Source: Streptomyces sp. MST-110588 (GTDB taxonomy: Bacteria > Actinomycetota > Actinomycetes > Streptomycetales > Streptomycetaceae). From it: a stretch of DNA of 64,000 nt. Made by a program: the position numbers and the translations under genes. Positions 42,626 to 51,644 of this stretch are shown here, piece by piece (position 1 is the stretch's first letter; every line of letters starts with the position of its first letter). The stretch lies in contig NZ_CP074380.1 in assembly GCF_022695595.1 (NCBI RefSeq), forward strand, positions 7,282,501 through 7,346,500, read 5' to 3'. Below the pieces are notes generated by a model. That model made no database searches. It saw nothing but the letters and a program-made list of their open reading frames with translations, and had not been told where the DNA came from.

Positions 42626-43797
42626 CCCTCCGCACGGCCGCGGCCCCACCGGCCACCCCCACGGCCCGGCTGACCGCCACGCTGTGCCAGGACCCCGAAC
42701 GGTTCGCCGCCCTGGCCGCGCCGTGGGAGGAGCTGCGCCGCCGCAGCCCCGCGGCCACCCCCTTCCAGAGCCACACCTGGCTGCACTCCTGGTGGCTGTC
42801 GTACGGCAGACCGGGGCGGCTGCGGATCGTCCTGGTCCACCGGGGCGGCGATGAACTGGTCGCCGCCGCGCCCCTGATGCTCACCCGTCGGCCGCTGCCC
42901 ACGCTGGTCCCGCTGGGCGGGGGCATCTCCGACTTCGGCGACGTGCTGCTGGCTGAGGACTGCCCGCAGGCCGCCCACGCACTCGCCCACGGGCTGCGGT
43001 CGGTGGCCCGCGGGGCCGTCGTCGACCTGCGGGAAGTACGGCCCGGCGGGGCGGCCGAGCGCCTGTACGACGCCTGGCGGGGGCCGCGCCGCACACTGCC
43101 GGACTCGGTGTCCCTGGAGCTGCCCGGCGTACCGATGGAGGACCTGCTGCGGCGGCTGGCCACCGCCAGCGCCAAGCGCACCCGCGGCAAGCTGCGCCGG
43201 ATCGACACCCTGGGGATCCACGAGCACACCGTCGGCGAGCACGAGGTCCCCGCGGCCGTACGCACCCTGCTGCACCTGCACGAACTCCAGTGGCGCGGGC
43301 GCGGCGTGACCCCCGAGCACCTCCGTCCGCGCTTTCGCGCCCACCTCCAGCGGGCGGCCCAGGGCATGGTCCGCGCGGGTGAGGCCGTACTGACCGAATA
43401 CCGTCTGGGCCCGGACGTGATGGCCGCGGACATCGCCTTCATCTCCCGCGGCCTGGTCTGCGGCTACCTCTACGGAGCCCACCCCGAACTGCGGGCGCGC
43501 AAGGTGGACATCGCCACGCTGCTGCTCCGGCGCAACGCCCGGCACGCCGCGGCCGGCCCGCGCACGCTGAGCCTGCTGCGCGGCACCGAGCCGTACAAGA
43601 TGCGCTGGCAGCCGACGGAGGTGGCCCATCAGCGCATCCTGCTGGCCCGCCGGGAGCTGGCGCCCCTGCTGAGCCTGCACGCGGCGCAGGTGGCCGGCCG
43701 CGCGCTGGCCGCCGACGCGGTACGCGCCCACGCGCCCACGGCACAGAAGTGGCTCACCCGCCTGAACGGGCGGCCGACGCGGGGCACGGCCGTATGA
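42622..43797 (+). CDS. GNAT/FemAB-like acyltransferase (CelD/BcsL type)
   Basis: 391-residue protein of the acetyltransferase-like family found in polysaccharide loci (BcsL/CelD, GNAT_6, similar fold to FemAB). Key stretches are PAATPFQSHTWLHSWWLSYG, RIVLVHRGGDELVAAAPLML, ASAKRTRGKLRRIDTLGIHE and the C-terminal AADIAFISRGLVCGYLYGAH with HPELRARKVDIATLLLRRNA. It could acylate or aminoacylate a sugar of the polymer. The donor is not visible in the sequence. It is coupled to the Wzz-like gene by an ATGA overlap and closes the first polysaccharide operon. Confidence 0.85.
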   Translation: MTLRTAAAPPATPTARLTATLCQDPERFAALAAPWEELRRRSPAATPFQSHTWLHSWWLSYGRPGRLRIVLVHRGGDELVAAAPLMLTRRPLPTLVPLGGGISDFGDVLLAEDCPQAAHALAHGLRSVARGAVVDLREVRPGGAAERLYDAWRGPRRTLPDSVSLELPGVPMEDLLRRLATASAKRTRGKLRRIDTLGIHEHTVGEHEVPAAVRTLLHLHELQWRGRGVTPEHLRPRFRAHLQRAAQGMVRAGEAVLTEYRLGPDVMAADIAFISRGLVCGYLYGAHPELRARKVDIATLLLRRNARHAAAGPRTLSLLRGTEPYKMRWQPTEVAHQRILLARRELAPLLSLHAAQVAGRALAADAVRAHAPTAQKWLTRLNGRPTRGTAV

Positions 43798-43895
43798 GAG
43801 CCACCGCGCCCCCTTGCCGGTGCCCCTGCGACCGCGGCTGCCACGGCCACCGCCCCAGCCATCGGCTCGCCGGCCGGCTCACCGGGCCCTTCTGG

Positions 43896-45236
43896 TCATA
43901 TGGCACCGGTGACGGCAGGGGCAACAGATGCGACGAAGGCGGCTGGGACGACGGGGACAACCGGGCCTGTGGGAGCGACCGTACCCGTGGGAGTGACCGT
44001 ACCCGTGGGAGTGACCGCCGCGGCCGGGGTGCCGGCGACGGTCGGTACGGCCGGGGCAGCCGTGGCGGATCCGGTGGACGGACACGGGCACAGGGCCGTG
44101 GCGCCGGTCGGCGGGACGGCCGGGGCCGTTGGGGAGGGTGGGGTGGCGGCGGACTGGACCGGTGCGGACGGGGAGGGCGGCGGGGCGACGGTCAGGGACG
44201 GGGTGGGCGACGGGGCCGGTGTCTGCTGCGAGTGCGCGAAGAAAGCCGCGCGAAAAGCCTTCGAGGACCTCGGATTGGCCGTGCACTGCCACACCCCGTG
44301 CGGACAGTAGTCCGTGACCGTCTGGTACATCGGCTGATGCCGCCCCATCCAGTCGAGCATCTGCCGTACGTACTCGGGATTGTCACCGTTGCGGAACAGT
44401 CCCCATTCCGGATAAGAGACCGGCTTCTTGCGGGCCGCGGCGAAGTCGGCATGCGCCTGGAGGCCGTACGGCTCCTTCACCTGATTGTCGAACGTATGGC
44501 CGCGCGGCTGGTCGTAGGAATCCATTCCGATGACATCGACCACGTCGTCGCCCGGGTAACAGTCCGTCCAGGCAATGGCGTCCCGGCCCCGGTTCGGAGC
44601 GAAGTCGAACTTGAATTTCTGGCCGGGCACCGCGCGCATGGCGGTGACGATGTGCCGCCAGTACGCCTTCCACGCCTCGGGGTCCGGAGCACAACGATGG
44701 GTGTACGTCGCGCCGTTCATCTCCCAGCCGAGCACGAGAACGGTGTCCGGCACCCCCGACCGCACCAGGCGCTCGGCCAGCCGCCGGAAGTGCCCGTCGA
44801 AGTGCCCGGAGGACCCCGCGCGCAGCAGCGCCCGCACCGCGGGGTCCGGCACCGCCTGCTCGTTGCGTTCCTGCATGGGCACGTTGAGCACCAGGAGCCG
44901 GTCCGGATCGGCCCGCCGCCACTTCACCCAGGGCTTGAGGAATTCCGGCGGCCCCTCGATGCTCGACCACTTGTCGCCCGCCAGATACGTGTGACCGACC
45001 CGTACGTCCGTACCGCCGAGCCAGTATTTGAGCGCTTCCGTACGCGCCACCCCCTCGGCGCCGGACCCGAGGAACGCGCCCACTCGCAGGGCCGGCGCCA
45101 TACGGGGATTCTGCTCGTCGGTCACCGCGCCCCGCAGCGGGCTCCGCGGGGCGGGATCCGTACAGGAAGTGGCCAGACCGATGGTGAGGACTCCGCACAG
45201 AGCCGCCACCCACCGCCGACGTTTATGGGACCTCAT
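43896..45236 (-). CDS. GH26-like glycoside hydrolase lipoprotein
   Basis: 446-residue secreted lipoprotein. The signal ends at a lipobox-like LATSC with Cys25. The catalytic domain (about 50-330) resembles family GH26 beta-mannanases/related glycanases: VLVLGWEMNGATY carries the acid/base Glu and VSYPEWGLFRNGDN the nucleophile Glu. A Ser/Pro/Thr/Val tail of over 100 residues follows, with short repeats (TPTGTVTPTGTVAPTG). ATG 45236 is chosen; an ATG 9 bases upstream is possible. Transcribed against the flanking polysaccharide genes, it may trim the exported polymer. The substrate is not proven. Confidence 0.88.
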   Translation of the reverse strand: MRSHKRRRWVAALCGVLTIGLATSCTDPAPRSPLRGAVTDEQNPRMAPALRVGAFLGSGAEGVARTEALKYWLGGTDVRVGHTYLAGDKWSSIEGPPEFLKPWVKWRRADPDRLLVLNVPMQERNEQAVPDPAVRALLRAGSSGHFDGHFRRLAERLVRSGVPDTVLVLGWEMNGATYTHRCAPDPEAWKAYWRHIVTAMRAVPGQKFKFDFAPNRGRDAIAWTDCYPGDDVVDVIGMDSYDQPRGHTFDNQVKEPYGLQAHADFAAARKKPVSYPEWGLFRNGDNPEYVRQMLDWMGRHQPMYQTVTDYCPHGVWQCTANPRSSKAFRAAFFAHSQQTPAPSPTPSLTVAPPPSPSAPVQSAATPPSPTAPAVPPTGATALCPCPSTGSATAAPAVPTVAGTPAAAVTPTGTVTPTGTVAPTGPVVPVVPAAFVASVAPAVTGAI

Positions 45237-45387
45237 GAGAATCATCCTCCTGGGGTGTTCCCGCGACCATGTGAGTCGGCACGGCGCTCCTTAAAAGATC
45301 TCCCGAACGGCCAGCCGGGGTGACTTCTGATAGTCCATTAGGGAATTCATCTCCATTCGTGCCCACCGATACGCAAGGACAGGACCC

Positions 45388-47052
45388 TTGAATTCATTCG
45401 ACACCGACGTCCCGGCCCTGCTGCTCCGGCTCGACCCCAACCCGTTCCACCACGGGACCCTGGGGGCTCTCAGATCGCTCGGCCGTACGGGGATCGAGGT
45501 GCACGCCGTCGTGGACGCGGCCGGCGGCCCGGCGGGCCGGTCCCGCTATCTGCACCGGGCCCACCCCCCGCCGCCCCGGGGCGCTTCGGACGCCGACATC
45601 CTCACCACCCTGTGCCGGGTCTCCGAACGGATCGGCCGGCGCGCCGTCCTGATCCCGCTGGACGACCGCAGCGCGATCAGCGTCGCCGCCCTCTCCGGCC
45701 GGCTCGCCCGGCGGTTCCTGCTGCCGTCCGTGGCGCCGTCTCTGCCGGGCCGCGTCGCCGACAAGGCCGAACTCGCCCGCATCTGCTCGGGGTTGGAGGT
45801 CCCGCACCCCCGGACCGTGGCCCCCGGCAGCGCGGCAGAAGCCGCCGGGAAGGCCGCGGAACTCGGCTTCCCGGTCGTCGCGAAATGGAGCCGCCCATGG
45901 GTGCTGCCCCCCGGGCTGCGCAGCACCGCCCTGGTCCGCACGCCGGAGGAGGCCCGCACGCTCTACGGCCACAGTGCCCGCGCCGGCAGCGAACTGCTGC
46001 TGCAGCGGCATCTGCCGGGCGGCCAGGGGACGGACTGGTTCTTCCACGGCTACACCGCGGGCCACGGCACCTTCCTGATGGGCGGTGCCGGCCGCAAGGA
46101 ACGCTCCTGGCCGCTGCGTACGGGCCTGACGGCGGTCGGCACCTGGCTGCCCAACCCCGAGGTGGAGGAGGCGGCGTCCCGGATCGCCGCACGGGTGGAC
46201 TACCGCGGCATCCTCGACCTGGACTTCCGCTTCGACGCGGACACCGGCCGCTACCACCTCCTGGACTTCAACCCGCGGCCCGGAGCCCAGTTCCGGCTGT
46301 TCACCGACGCCGACGGCCTGGACGTGGTGCGCGCACAGCACCTCCACCTGACCGGGCGCGGCGTTCCCGAGCCGCGCTCCGCCCCGGGCCGGGTCTTCGT
46401 CGCGGAGAACTACGCCCTGCTGTCCACCCTGCTGTCCAAGACCCCCGCCGGACGCCGCCCCCCATACGTACTCCCGGCCTCCTCCTCCCCGCCCACCCCC
46501 GCCGCCAAGCCGGCCGTGGCCGCGCCACCCGTGGCCGCGCCACCCGAGGTCGCGCCGTCCGAGGCCGCGCCGCCGGATGAGGTGCCGTCCTGCGCCGTGT
46601 CACCTGCCGTCCCACCGCCCCACGCCGCGTCACCCGCCGCCGGGTCACCGCGCACCACCCCCTCCGATGCCGGGCCGCCCGACGCCGCGGCACCTGCCGC
46701 CACCCCACCCGCCACCGTGCCGTCCGAGTCCCTTTCGCCCGGTCCTGCGCGCCGACGCGTCCGGCGGGACGTGGAATACGCCTGGTTCGCCCTCGACGAC
46801 CCGCTGCCCTTCCTCGCCATGGCCGCGGCCTGGCTGGCGCGCTGCGTGCACAAGGCGTGGCACCGGCTGTTCCCGGCGGCGAAGCCACGGTTGGGGCCAC
46901 GACGGCCCACCGGGACCGTCCAGCCCTCGCCCCGCCCGGACGGTGCCGGCGCGGAACCCGCCGGCCGCAAGGCCCCGCCGCCGCCCACCTGCGGCCCCCG
47001 GTCCACGGCGCACAGCGACCAGAAAGAAGGAAACGCATGTACGACCTCCTAG
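45388..47052 (+). CDS. ATP-grasp ligase of the polysaccharide locus
   Basis: 554-residue protein with an ATP-grasp core at residues 1-345. The opening PALLLRLDPNPFHHGTLGAL resembles carboxylate-amine ligase-like proteins. GFPVVAKWSRPWVLPPGLRS, ELLLQRHLPGGQGTDWFFHG and the metal-site YHLLDFNPRPGAQFRLF follow. Residues about 370-450 form a Pro/Ala/Val-rich linker. The C-terminus holds a hydrophobic patch (PFLAMAAAWLARCVHKAWHR) that may dock on the membrane. The start is TTG 45388 after AGGACAGG; the first conserved residues lie close to it. The following FAD gene overlaps its end by 16 bases. It probably attaches an amino acid or similar acyl group. The substrate is unknown. Confidence 0.85.
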   Translation: MNSFDTDVPALLLRLDPNPFHHGTLGALRSLGRTGIEVHAVVDAAGGPAGRSRYLHRAHPPPPRGASDADILTTLCRVSERIGRRAVLIPLDDRSAISVAALSGRLARRFLLPSVAPSLPGRVADKAELARICSGLEVPHPRTVAPGSAAEAAGKAAELGFPVVAKWSRPWVLPPGLRSTALVRTPEEARTLYGHSARAGSELLLQRHLPGGQGTDWFFHGYTAGHGTFLMGGAGRKERSWPLRTGLTAVGTWLPNPEVEEAASRIAARVDYRGILDLDFRFDADTGRYHLLDFNPRPGAQFRLFTDADGLDVVRAQHLHLTGRGVPEPRSAPGRVFVAENYALLSTLLSKTPAGRRPPYVLPASSSPPTPAAKPAVAAPPVAAPPEVAPSEAAPPDEVPSCAVSPAVPPPHAASPAAGSPRTTPSDAGPPDAAAPAATPPATVPSESLSPGPARRRVRRDVEYAWFALDDPLPFLAMAAAWLARCVHKAWHRLFPAAKPRLGPRRPTGTVQPSPRPDGAGAEPAGRKAPPPPTCGPRSTAHSDQKEGNACTTS

Positions 47053-48299
47053 TGGTGGGTGCCGGCCCATACGGACTCTCCATCGCCTCGCACGCGGCAG
47101 CGGCGGGGCTGGACGTGCGCGTCCTGGGCCGGCCGATGGCATCGTGGCGCGATCACATGCCCCAAGGCATGTTCCTGAAGTCCGAGCCCTGGTCCTCCAA
47201 TCTCTCCGACCCGGCCGGCACCCACACGCTGGCCGCCTACTGCGCCGGCCGCGGCATCACGGTCGAACACGGCCGTCCGCTGCCGATCGGGACGTTCACC
47301 GCGTACGGTCAGTGGTTCGGGGCGCACGCGGCCCCCGCCGCCGACGAGCAGACCGTCACCTCCCTCGCCCCGCACTCGGACGGATTCCGGCTGGAGACGG
47401 CCGAGGGCGAGACCCTGTGGGCCCGCACGGTCGCCCTGGCGGTCGGTGTGATGCCCTTCGTGCACCAGCCGGAGCCGCTGCTCGGCCTGCCGCCCGAACT
47501 GACCAGCCACAGCAGCCACCACCGCGACCTCTCCCGGTTCAAGGGCAAGGACGTGACCGTGATCGGTGCCGGCCAGGCCGCGCTGGAGACCGCGGCGCTG
47601 CTGGCCGAGGAGGGCGCCCGAGCCCGTGTCGTGGCGCGCGCCGACCGGATCAACTGGAACGCCCCGCCCCAGCCGCTCAAGCGCGGCCTGCTCGCGTCCG
47701 TACGCGACCCGCACAGCGGCCTGGGCACCGGGTGGCCGAGCTGGGTCTGGTCACAGGCGCCCGGCGCGGTCCGCCGGCTGCCCGCGGCGGCCCGCGTACA
47801 CATCGCCCGTACGGCACTGGGCCCGGCCGGTGCCTGGTGGCTGCGCGACCGCTTCGAGCGGGCCGTGCCGGTGCTGCTGGCCACCCGCCTGGCCACCGCC
47901 ACCGCGGCGGGGGAGCGGGTCCGGCTGGCGCTGGACACCGCGGACGGCGGCGCCCACACCATCGAAACCGACCACGTCGTCGCCGCCACCGGCTTCACCT
48001 GCGACCTCAACCGCCTCCAACTGCTGGACCGCTCGGTGCGCGACCCCCTGCGCCGGATCGGCGGCAGCGGCGCGCCCAGCCTGTCCGCGCGCTTCGAATC
48101 CTCCTTCCCCGGCCTGTTCTTCGCCGGCCTGCTCACGGCCCCCTCCTTCGGCCCCTCGATGCGCTTCGTGTACGGAGCCACATTCACCGCCGCACGCCTG
48201 GTGGACGGCGTCCGCCGCCGTCTGCGCGCCCACCGGCCGGAACACATCCCCCACCCCACCCCCACCGACGAACGCGACCGAACCGAATCCCTCTCATAA
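47037..48299 (+). CDS. FAD/NAD(P)-dependent oxidoreductase
   Basis: 420-residue two-dinucleotide-binding-domain flavoprotein. MYDLLVVGAGPYGLSIASHA gives the FAD Rossmann motif (GxGPxG, residues 8-13) and VTVIGAGQAALETAALLAEE the NADPH motif (about 178-183). HVVAATGFTCDLNRLQLLDR resembles the ATGF motif of class B and N-hydroxylating monooxygenases. It therefore may be an N- or Baeyer-Villiger-type monooxygenase, though a reductase role is possible. ATG 47037 lies within the 3' end of the ATP-grasp gene (16-base overlap), so the two form a coupled pair at the end of the polysaccharide locus. Confidence 0.88.
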   Translation: MYDLLVVGAGPYGLSIASHAAAAGLDVRVLGRPMASWRDHMPQGMFLKSEPWSSNLSDPAGTHTLAAYCAGRGITVEHGRPLPIGTFTAYGQWFGAHAAPAADEQTVTSLAPHSDGFRLETAEGETLWARTVALAVGVMPFVHQPEPLLGLPPELTSHSSHHRDLSRFKGKDVTVIGAGQAALETAALLAEEGARARVVARADRINWNAPPQPLKRGLLASVRDPHSGLGTGWPSWVWSQAPGAVRRLPAAARVHIARTALGPAGAWWLRDRFERAVPVLLATRLATATAAGERVRLALDTADGGAHTIETDHVVAATGFTCDLNRLQLLDRSVRDPLRRIGGSGAPSLSARFESSFPGLFFAGLLTAPSFGPSMRFVYGATFTAARLVDGVRRRLRAHRPEHIPHPTPTDERDRTESLS

Positions 48300-48587
48300 C
48301 CTGTGGAACCCGCCCCGCCACCCCACCGCCCGGCCGATTCCCATACCTGCCGAAAGGTGTGATCTCGTCTTGAGCGAGGGCTGTCCCCGGCATCGGAGAG
48401 GGCGACAGGGGACAGCAAAAGGATCGGCACAACTCCCCGGCAGACACATGACGCTGATGGCTGATGACCGTGAGAAGTGAGAACACCAGCGGGCCAAAGA
48501 CGACGGACACGGACCAGCGATCGATCGACGAGCCGGCGGCCCGGGCCCGGGCGGGCCGGGCGGCTGCGCGGGCGGCCCGGGCCCGTG
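48300..48587. other. Gap between the FAD gene and transposase relic
   Basis: About 290 bases with no convincing gene. Short open frames on both strands lack family features. The stretch nearest 48588 is likely eroded insertion-sequence DNA. Confidence 0.5.
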
Positions 48588-49001
48588 CCGTCGGAGCTTC
48601 AGGTCCGTCAGGACGAGGATGAGCAGGGGGCTGTCGGCTCGCCGGCCTGGGGTGGTCCGCCAGGTCAGCGGTCGGGCCCGGTCATCGGCCAGCAGGTGAA
48701 TCCTGGTGGTCGGTCCGCCCCGGGAGGCGGAGTCGATCAGCCACAGGCCGTCGTGCCAGGCGGACACCTGCCGGGCCGGTGCCTCAACCACCTGGCCGAT
48801 AGGTGGCCCGGCGGTGCTGAGTCGCTGGGTGGGGGCCGGCTGCTGGGGCAGGGAGCGGAACAGATGCCCGAGCCGGGCGTGGGCGAAGCGGAGCCGGTCC
48901 CGAGTTGGCCCTTCGCCCTGGTCGCGGTCGGCGCCGGCATCGGACTCGTTCACCCGGGGCGCGAAGTATCCGGCGACCGTGTAACGGTGGGAGAACTCCT
49001 G
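48588..49001 (-). pseudogene. Chimeric transposase relic (IS982-like joined to IS5-like)
   Basis: On the minus strand the open frame first reads LRFAHARLGHLFRSLPQQPA and VSAWHDGLWLIDS, matching the N-terminal half of IS982-like DDE transposases (typically LRxxFPYLP ... W.D..W.VDSTP). Directly after VDS-type residues it switches to SRGGPTTRIHLLADDRARPL and TWRTTPGRRADSP, the hallmark middle of IS5-family transposases (GGxTTKIHLAAD...PLxxxLTPGQ). No catalytic triad is complete and both ends are missing. It is a fused relic of two insertion sequences and marks the start of an accessory patch. Confidence 0.65.
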
Positions 49002-49080
49002 GGAGGAGTTCACGCCCTTCCTCCGCTGCGGCGCCGGGATCCGCCGTACCGGCTGCACCGCTGATGCGGTCGCGGGCGCG

Positions 49081-49824
49081 GTGCACCACGGCGAAGTCCG
49101 TGAGCGCGGGCCGAGGAGCCCGTTGGTGGCCCTGCACGGGCACTACAACGAGAACGAGGCGTCGGCGTTCGGGGCGCTCGCCGAGGCGCTGGTGCCGCGG
49201 TGGCGGGTGATCGCGCTCGATCAGCGCGGTCATGGAGAGTCCGATCGTGCCCGCAGTTACGAGCGGGAGGACTACTTGGCCGACATGGTCGCCTTTCACC
49301 AGCATCTGGGAGTCGGGCCGGTGCCGGTGCCGGGGCACTCGCTGGGCGGGGTGAACGCCTGTCAGTTCGCCGCTCGGCCCCCGGACAAGGTCAGCTCGCT
49401 GATCGTGGAGGACATCGGCGCGGTCGTCGATTCCGACCGGTCCTTCACCCTGGGGCTTCCGGCCGACGCGCCGTCCCGGGAGGCGCTGGTCGCGGCTTTG
49501 GGGACAACGGCGCCCTACCTGGCATGCTCCTTCCGGGACGAGGGCCGGGGCTGGGGTTTCTCGTTCGGCATCGACGACACCGTGGCATCCCACAAGGCGC
49601 TCAGTGACGATCACTGGGAGGACCGGACAGCGGTGTCCTGCCCCACCCTGCTGATCCGTGGAACACGCAGCCACGAGCTGACGTCCGACCGCGCCCGTGG
49701 CATGGTCGCCCGCCGTGGCGGCCGGGCGCGCCTGGTCGAGCTGGCCGCTGGTCATGTCGTGCACCACGATGCTCGGGAGCAGTTCGCCACCGCGGTCACC
49801 ACCTTTCTGTCCGAGCCCCGCTGA
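49081..49824 (+). CDS. Alpha/beta hydrolase
   Basis: 247-residue alpha/beta-hydrolase fold protein. PLVALHGHYNENEASA carries the oxyanion-hole His-Gly, VIALDQRGHGESD is the typical second motif, VPVPGHSLGGVNACQ has nucleophile Ser87 in the GxSxG elbow, and LVELAAGHVVHHDA the catalytic His. It may be an esterase, epoxide hydrolase or haloperoxidase-type enzyme. GTG 49081 is the first usable start. The N-terminus looks short for the family and abuts transposase debris, so a small 5' truncation is possible. Confidence 0.85.
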   Translation: MHHGEVRERGPRSPLVALHGHYNENEASAFGALAEALVPRWRVIALDQRGHGESDRARSYEREDYLADMVAFHQHLGVGPVPVPGHSLGGVNACQFAARPPDKVSSLIVEDIGAVVDSDRSFTLGLPADAPSREALVAALGTTAPYLACSFRDEGRGWGFSFGIDDTVASHKALSDDHWEDRTAVSCPTLLIRGTRSHELTSDRARGMVARRGGRARLVELAAGHVVHHDAREQFATAVTTFLSEPR

Positions 49825-49958
49825 GCCGCGGATTTACCGACCGCAGGTAGTGCCGCCCGTGATGTCCGCCTGTGCCTGTGACATGGGCGTCATGGGCTCG
49901 TTCACCGACCGGGACCGGGACGTCGTTCATGTTCCGGAGTCGGTACGGAGGACGAGTG

Positions 49959-50858
49959 ATGTGGCACGTGATGGTCGGGGACTTGAGGGACCAGCTGGTC
50001 GAGCGGAAGGGCGGGCGGCGGTCGTGGACTGTCGCCTGGCCCGAAGACACCCTCCATATGGAGGCGGGTCGGTTCCTGCGTCTCCACGATGACCCGGGAA
50101 CGCAGAAGACGGACGCGTATCTACTGGTGGATCATCTGCGGCGGCTGGAGCGGGAGTGCATTGCCTTCAACGCGGTCCAACTGCGGTACGTAGTACGGTA
50201 CGTGGGGCTGATGGGGGCCGAGGTCCGCATGCCGCTCGGCGAGCCGTGGCGGGTCGGCAAGCGCCCCTACGGCCACTCCACGCTGTCGACCGCGGCGGCT
50301 TGCCTGAAGGGCTTCTACCTCCACCAGTCCTCCCTCGGTGTGAACGGGGAGCTCGGCAAGAAGCTCGACAAGTCCCGGCTGCCGTCGCGGGTGGACCGGC
50401 GACATTCGTTCCTCGGGCATGTGAAGTCGTCGCTGCCCACCAACCCGCTGGCGCCGAAGGGCCCGCACCGCCGGTATCCGAAGGTGCTTCCGGACGGCGC
50501 CCGGGGGAGGCTCCTGGAGATGGTGAACGCCGCCCGGGACCGGCTGGTTGTCACCTGGCTCGCCGACGAGGGCTTGAGGATCGGTGAGCTGTGCGGGCTG
50601 TACTTGGTCGACCGGCACCTGCGGGAGAACGCGGCTTGCGGCGAGTGCCACGCCCCTCACCTGCACGTCTGCCACCGGCCCGGCAATCCGAACCGGGCCG
50701 CCCTCGCCCTGGATCTGCGCAAACCCCAATACTACTTCCACCGTGTGTGGTCCAACGCCTTCCGCGCCACCGACCTCGCCGATGCCGCACAGGACGACAG
50801 CGAGTACAGCGATACGCGCACAACCGAGGACACCGCCCCCGAACAGGACGTCGCATGA
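49959..50858 (+). CDS. Truncated tyrosine recombinase (Tn554 TnpA/B-like)
   Basis: 299-residue protein. The N-terminal core-binding domain and the start of the catalytic domain are recognisable: KTDAYLLVDHLRRLERECIA, YGHSTLSTAAACLKGFYLHQ, and VVTWLADEGLRIGELCGLYL, which contains the first catalytic Arg of tyrosine recombinases. ECHAPHLHVCHRPGNPNRAA follows as in integron-free transposon recombinases, but then the sequence jumps to an acidic tail and the HxxR and Tyr motifs are missing, so it should be inactive. ATG 49959 has GGAGG upstream. Its stop overlaps the tnpC-like gene by four bases, so the original operon junction survives around an internal deletion. Confidence 0.82.
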   Translation: MWHVMVGDLRDQLVERKGGRRSWTVAWPEDTLHMEAGRFLRLHDDPGTQKTDAYLLVDHLRRLERECIAFNAVQLRYVVRYVGLMGAEVRMPLGEPWRVGKRPYGHSTLSTAAACLKGFYLHQSSLGVNGELGKKLDKSRLPSRVDRRHSFLGHVKSSLPTNPLAPKGPHRRYPKVLPDGARGRLLEMVNAARDRLVVTWLADEGLRIGELCGLYLVDRHLRENAACGECHAPHLHVCHRPGNPNRAALALDLRKPQYYFHRVWSNAFRATDLADAAQDDSEYSDTRTTEDTAPEQDVA

Positions 50859-51442
50859 ACACCGTCACGGTCCCCGAAACCCGCACCGCCGCAGCCCTGG
50901 CCGCCCGCCGCCGCAAGACCGAGAACGCCCTCCAGCGCGTCCACGAGGTCATCATCCGTCGCAGGAGCGAGAAAGCCCAGGTCAGCGTCGCCGCCGTCGC
51001 CCGCCGCGCGGATGTCTCCCGCACTTTCCTCCACGACAACCCCGAGGCCAGGACCACAGTCGCCACCGCCATGGCCGAGGCCGGCGAACGTCGGTCGCAG
51101 ATACTGGCCGAGCAGGACGACGAGCGCGAGGCAACTTGGCGGGAACGGGCACTGAACGCCGAAGACGCCCTCAAAGCCTCCCAGGCCGAGATCCGCACCC
51201 AGTGCACTCGCATCGGTGAACTTCGCGGCTGGATCCGCGACTTGCAGGCTGAGTGGAAGGAAGAATCCATCCAGCGGATCACTACCGAGAACACCACGCT
51301 CAAACAGCGAGTCCGTCAGATGACAGCCGACAACCGCAATGTCGACGAGCGGCTCAAGGCCGCCCGCTCCAACCTCCGTTTTCAGGACCGGCGCATCGCA
51401 GACCTCGAAGCCCGCATCGCCGCCCCCGGAACAACGGCCTGA
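50855..51442 (+). CDS. TnpC-like DUF6262 coiled-coil protein of a transposon triad
   Basis: 195-residue protein of the DUF6262 type found as the third gene of Tn554-like TnpA-TnpB-TnpC tyrosine-recombinase transposons. A helix-turn-helix-like segment (VSVAAVARRADVSRTFLHDN) is followed by a long coiled coil (about residues 75-190: ERALNAEDALKASQAEIRTQ ... LRFQDRRIADLEARIAA). It appears intact. ATG 50855 overlaps the upstream recombinase stop. The partner recombinase is truncated and a second recombinase gene is absent, so the element is immobile. Confidence 0.85.
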   Translation: MNTVTVPETRTAAALAARRRKTENALQRVHEVIIRRRSEKAQVSVAAVARRADVSRTFLHDNPEARTTVATAMAEAGERRSQILAEQDDEREATWRERALNAEDALKASQAEIRTQCTRIGELRGWIRDLQAEWKEESIQRITTENTTLKQRVRQMTADNRNVDERLKAARSNLRFQDRRIADLEARIAAPGTTA

Positions 51443-51644
51443 TCCTGAACAACTGGCTGGCCCCTCCCGACTCCGGGGAGAATCTCCGGCCTGAGTGCCT
51501 CTTGCACCAAGCACTGCCGATCATGCCAGCAGTGCGCTCCAACCGCTTGAGTACAGCCAGCATCGGTGAGAAATCCCGCTACGGCTGAAGGGGCACCGAG
51601 GGGGGATGGAGCGGCGACGGGGCAGGCCACTTCGTGACGGTGGC

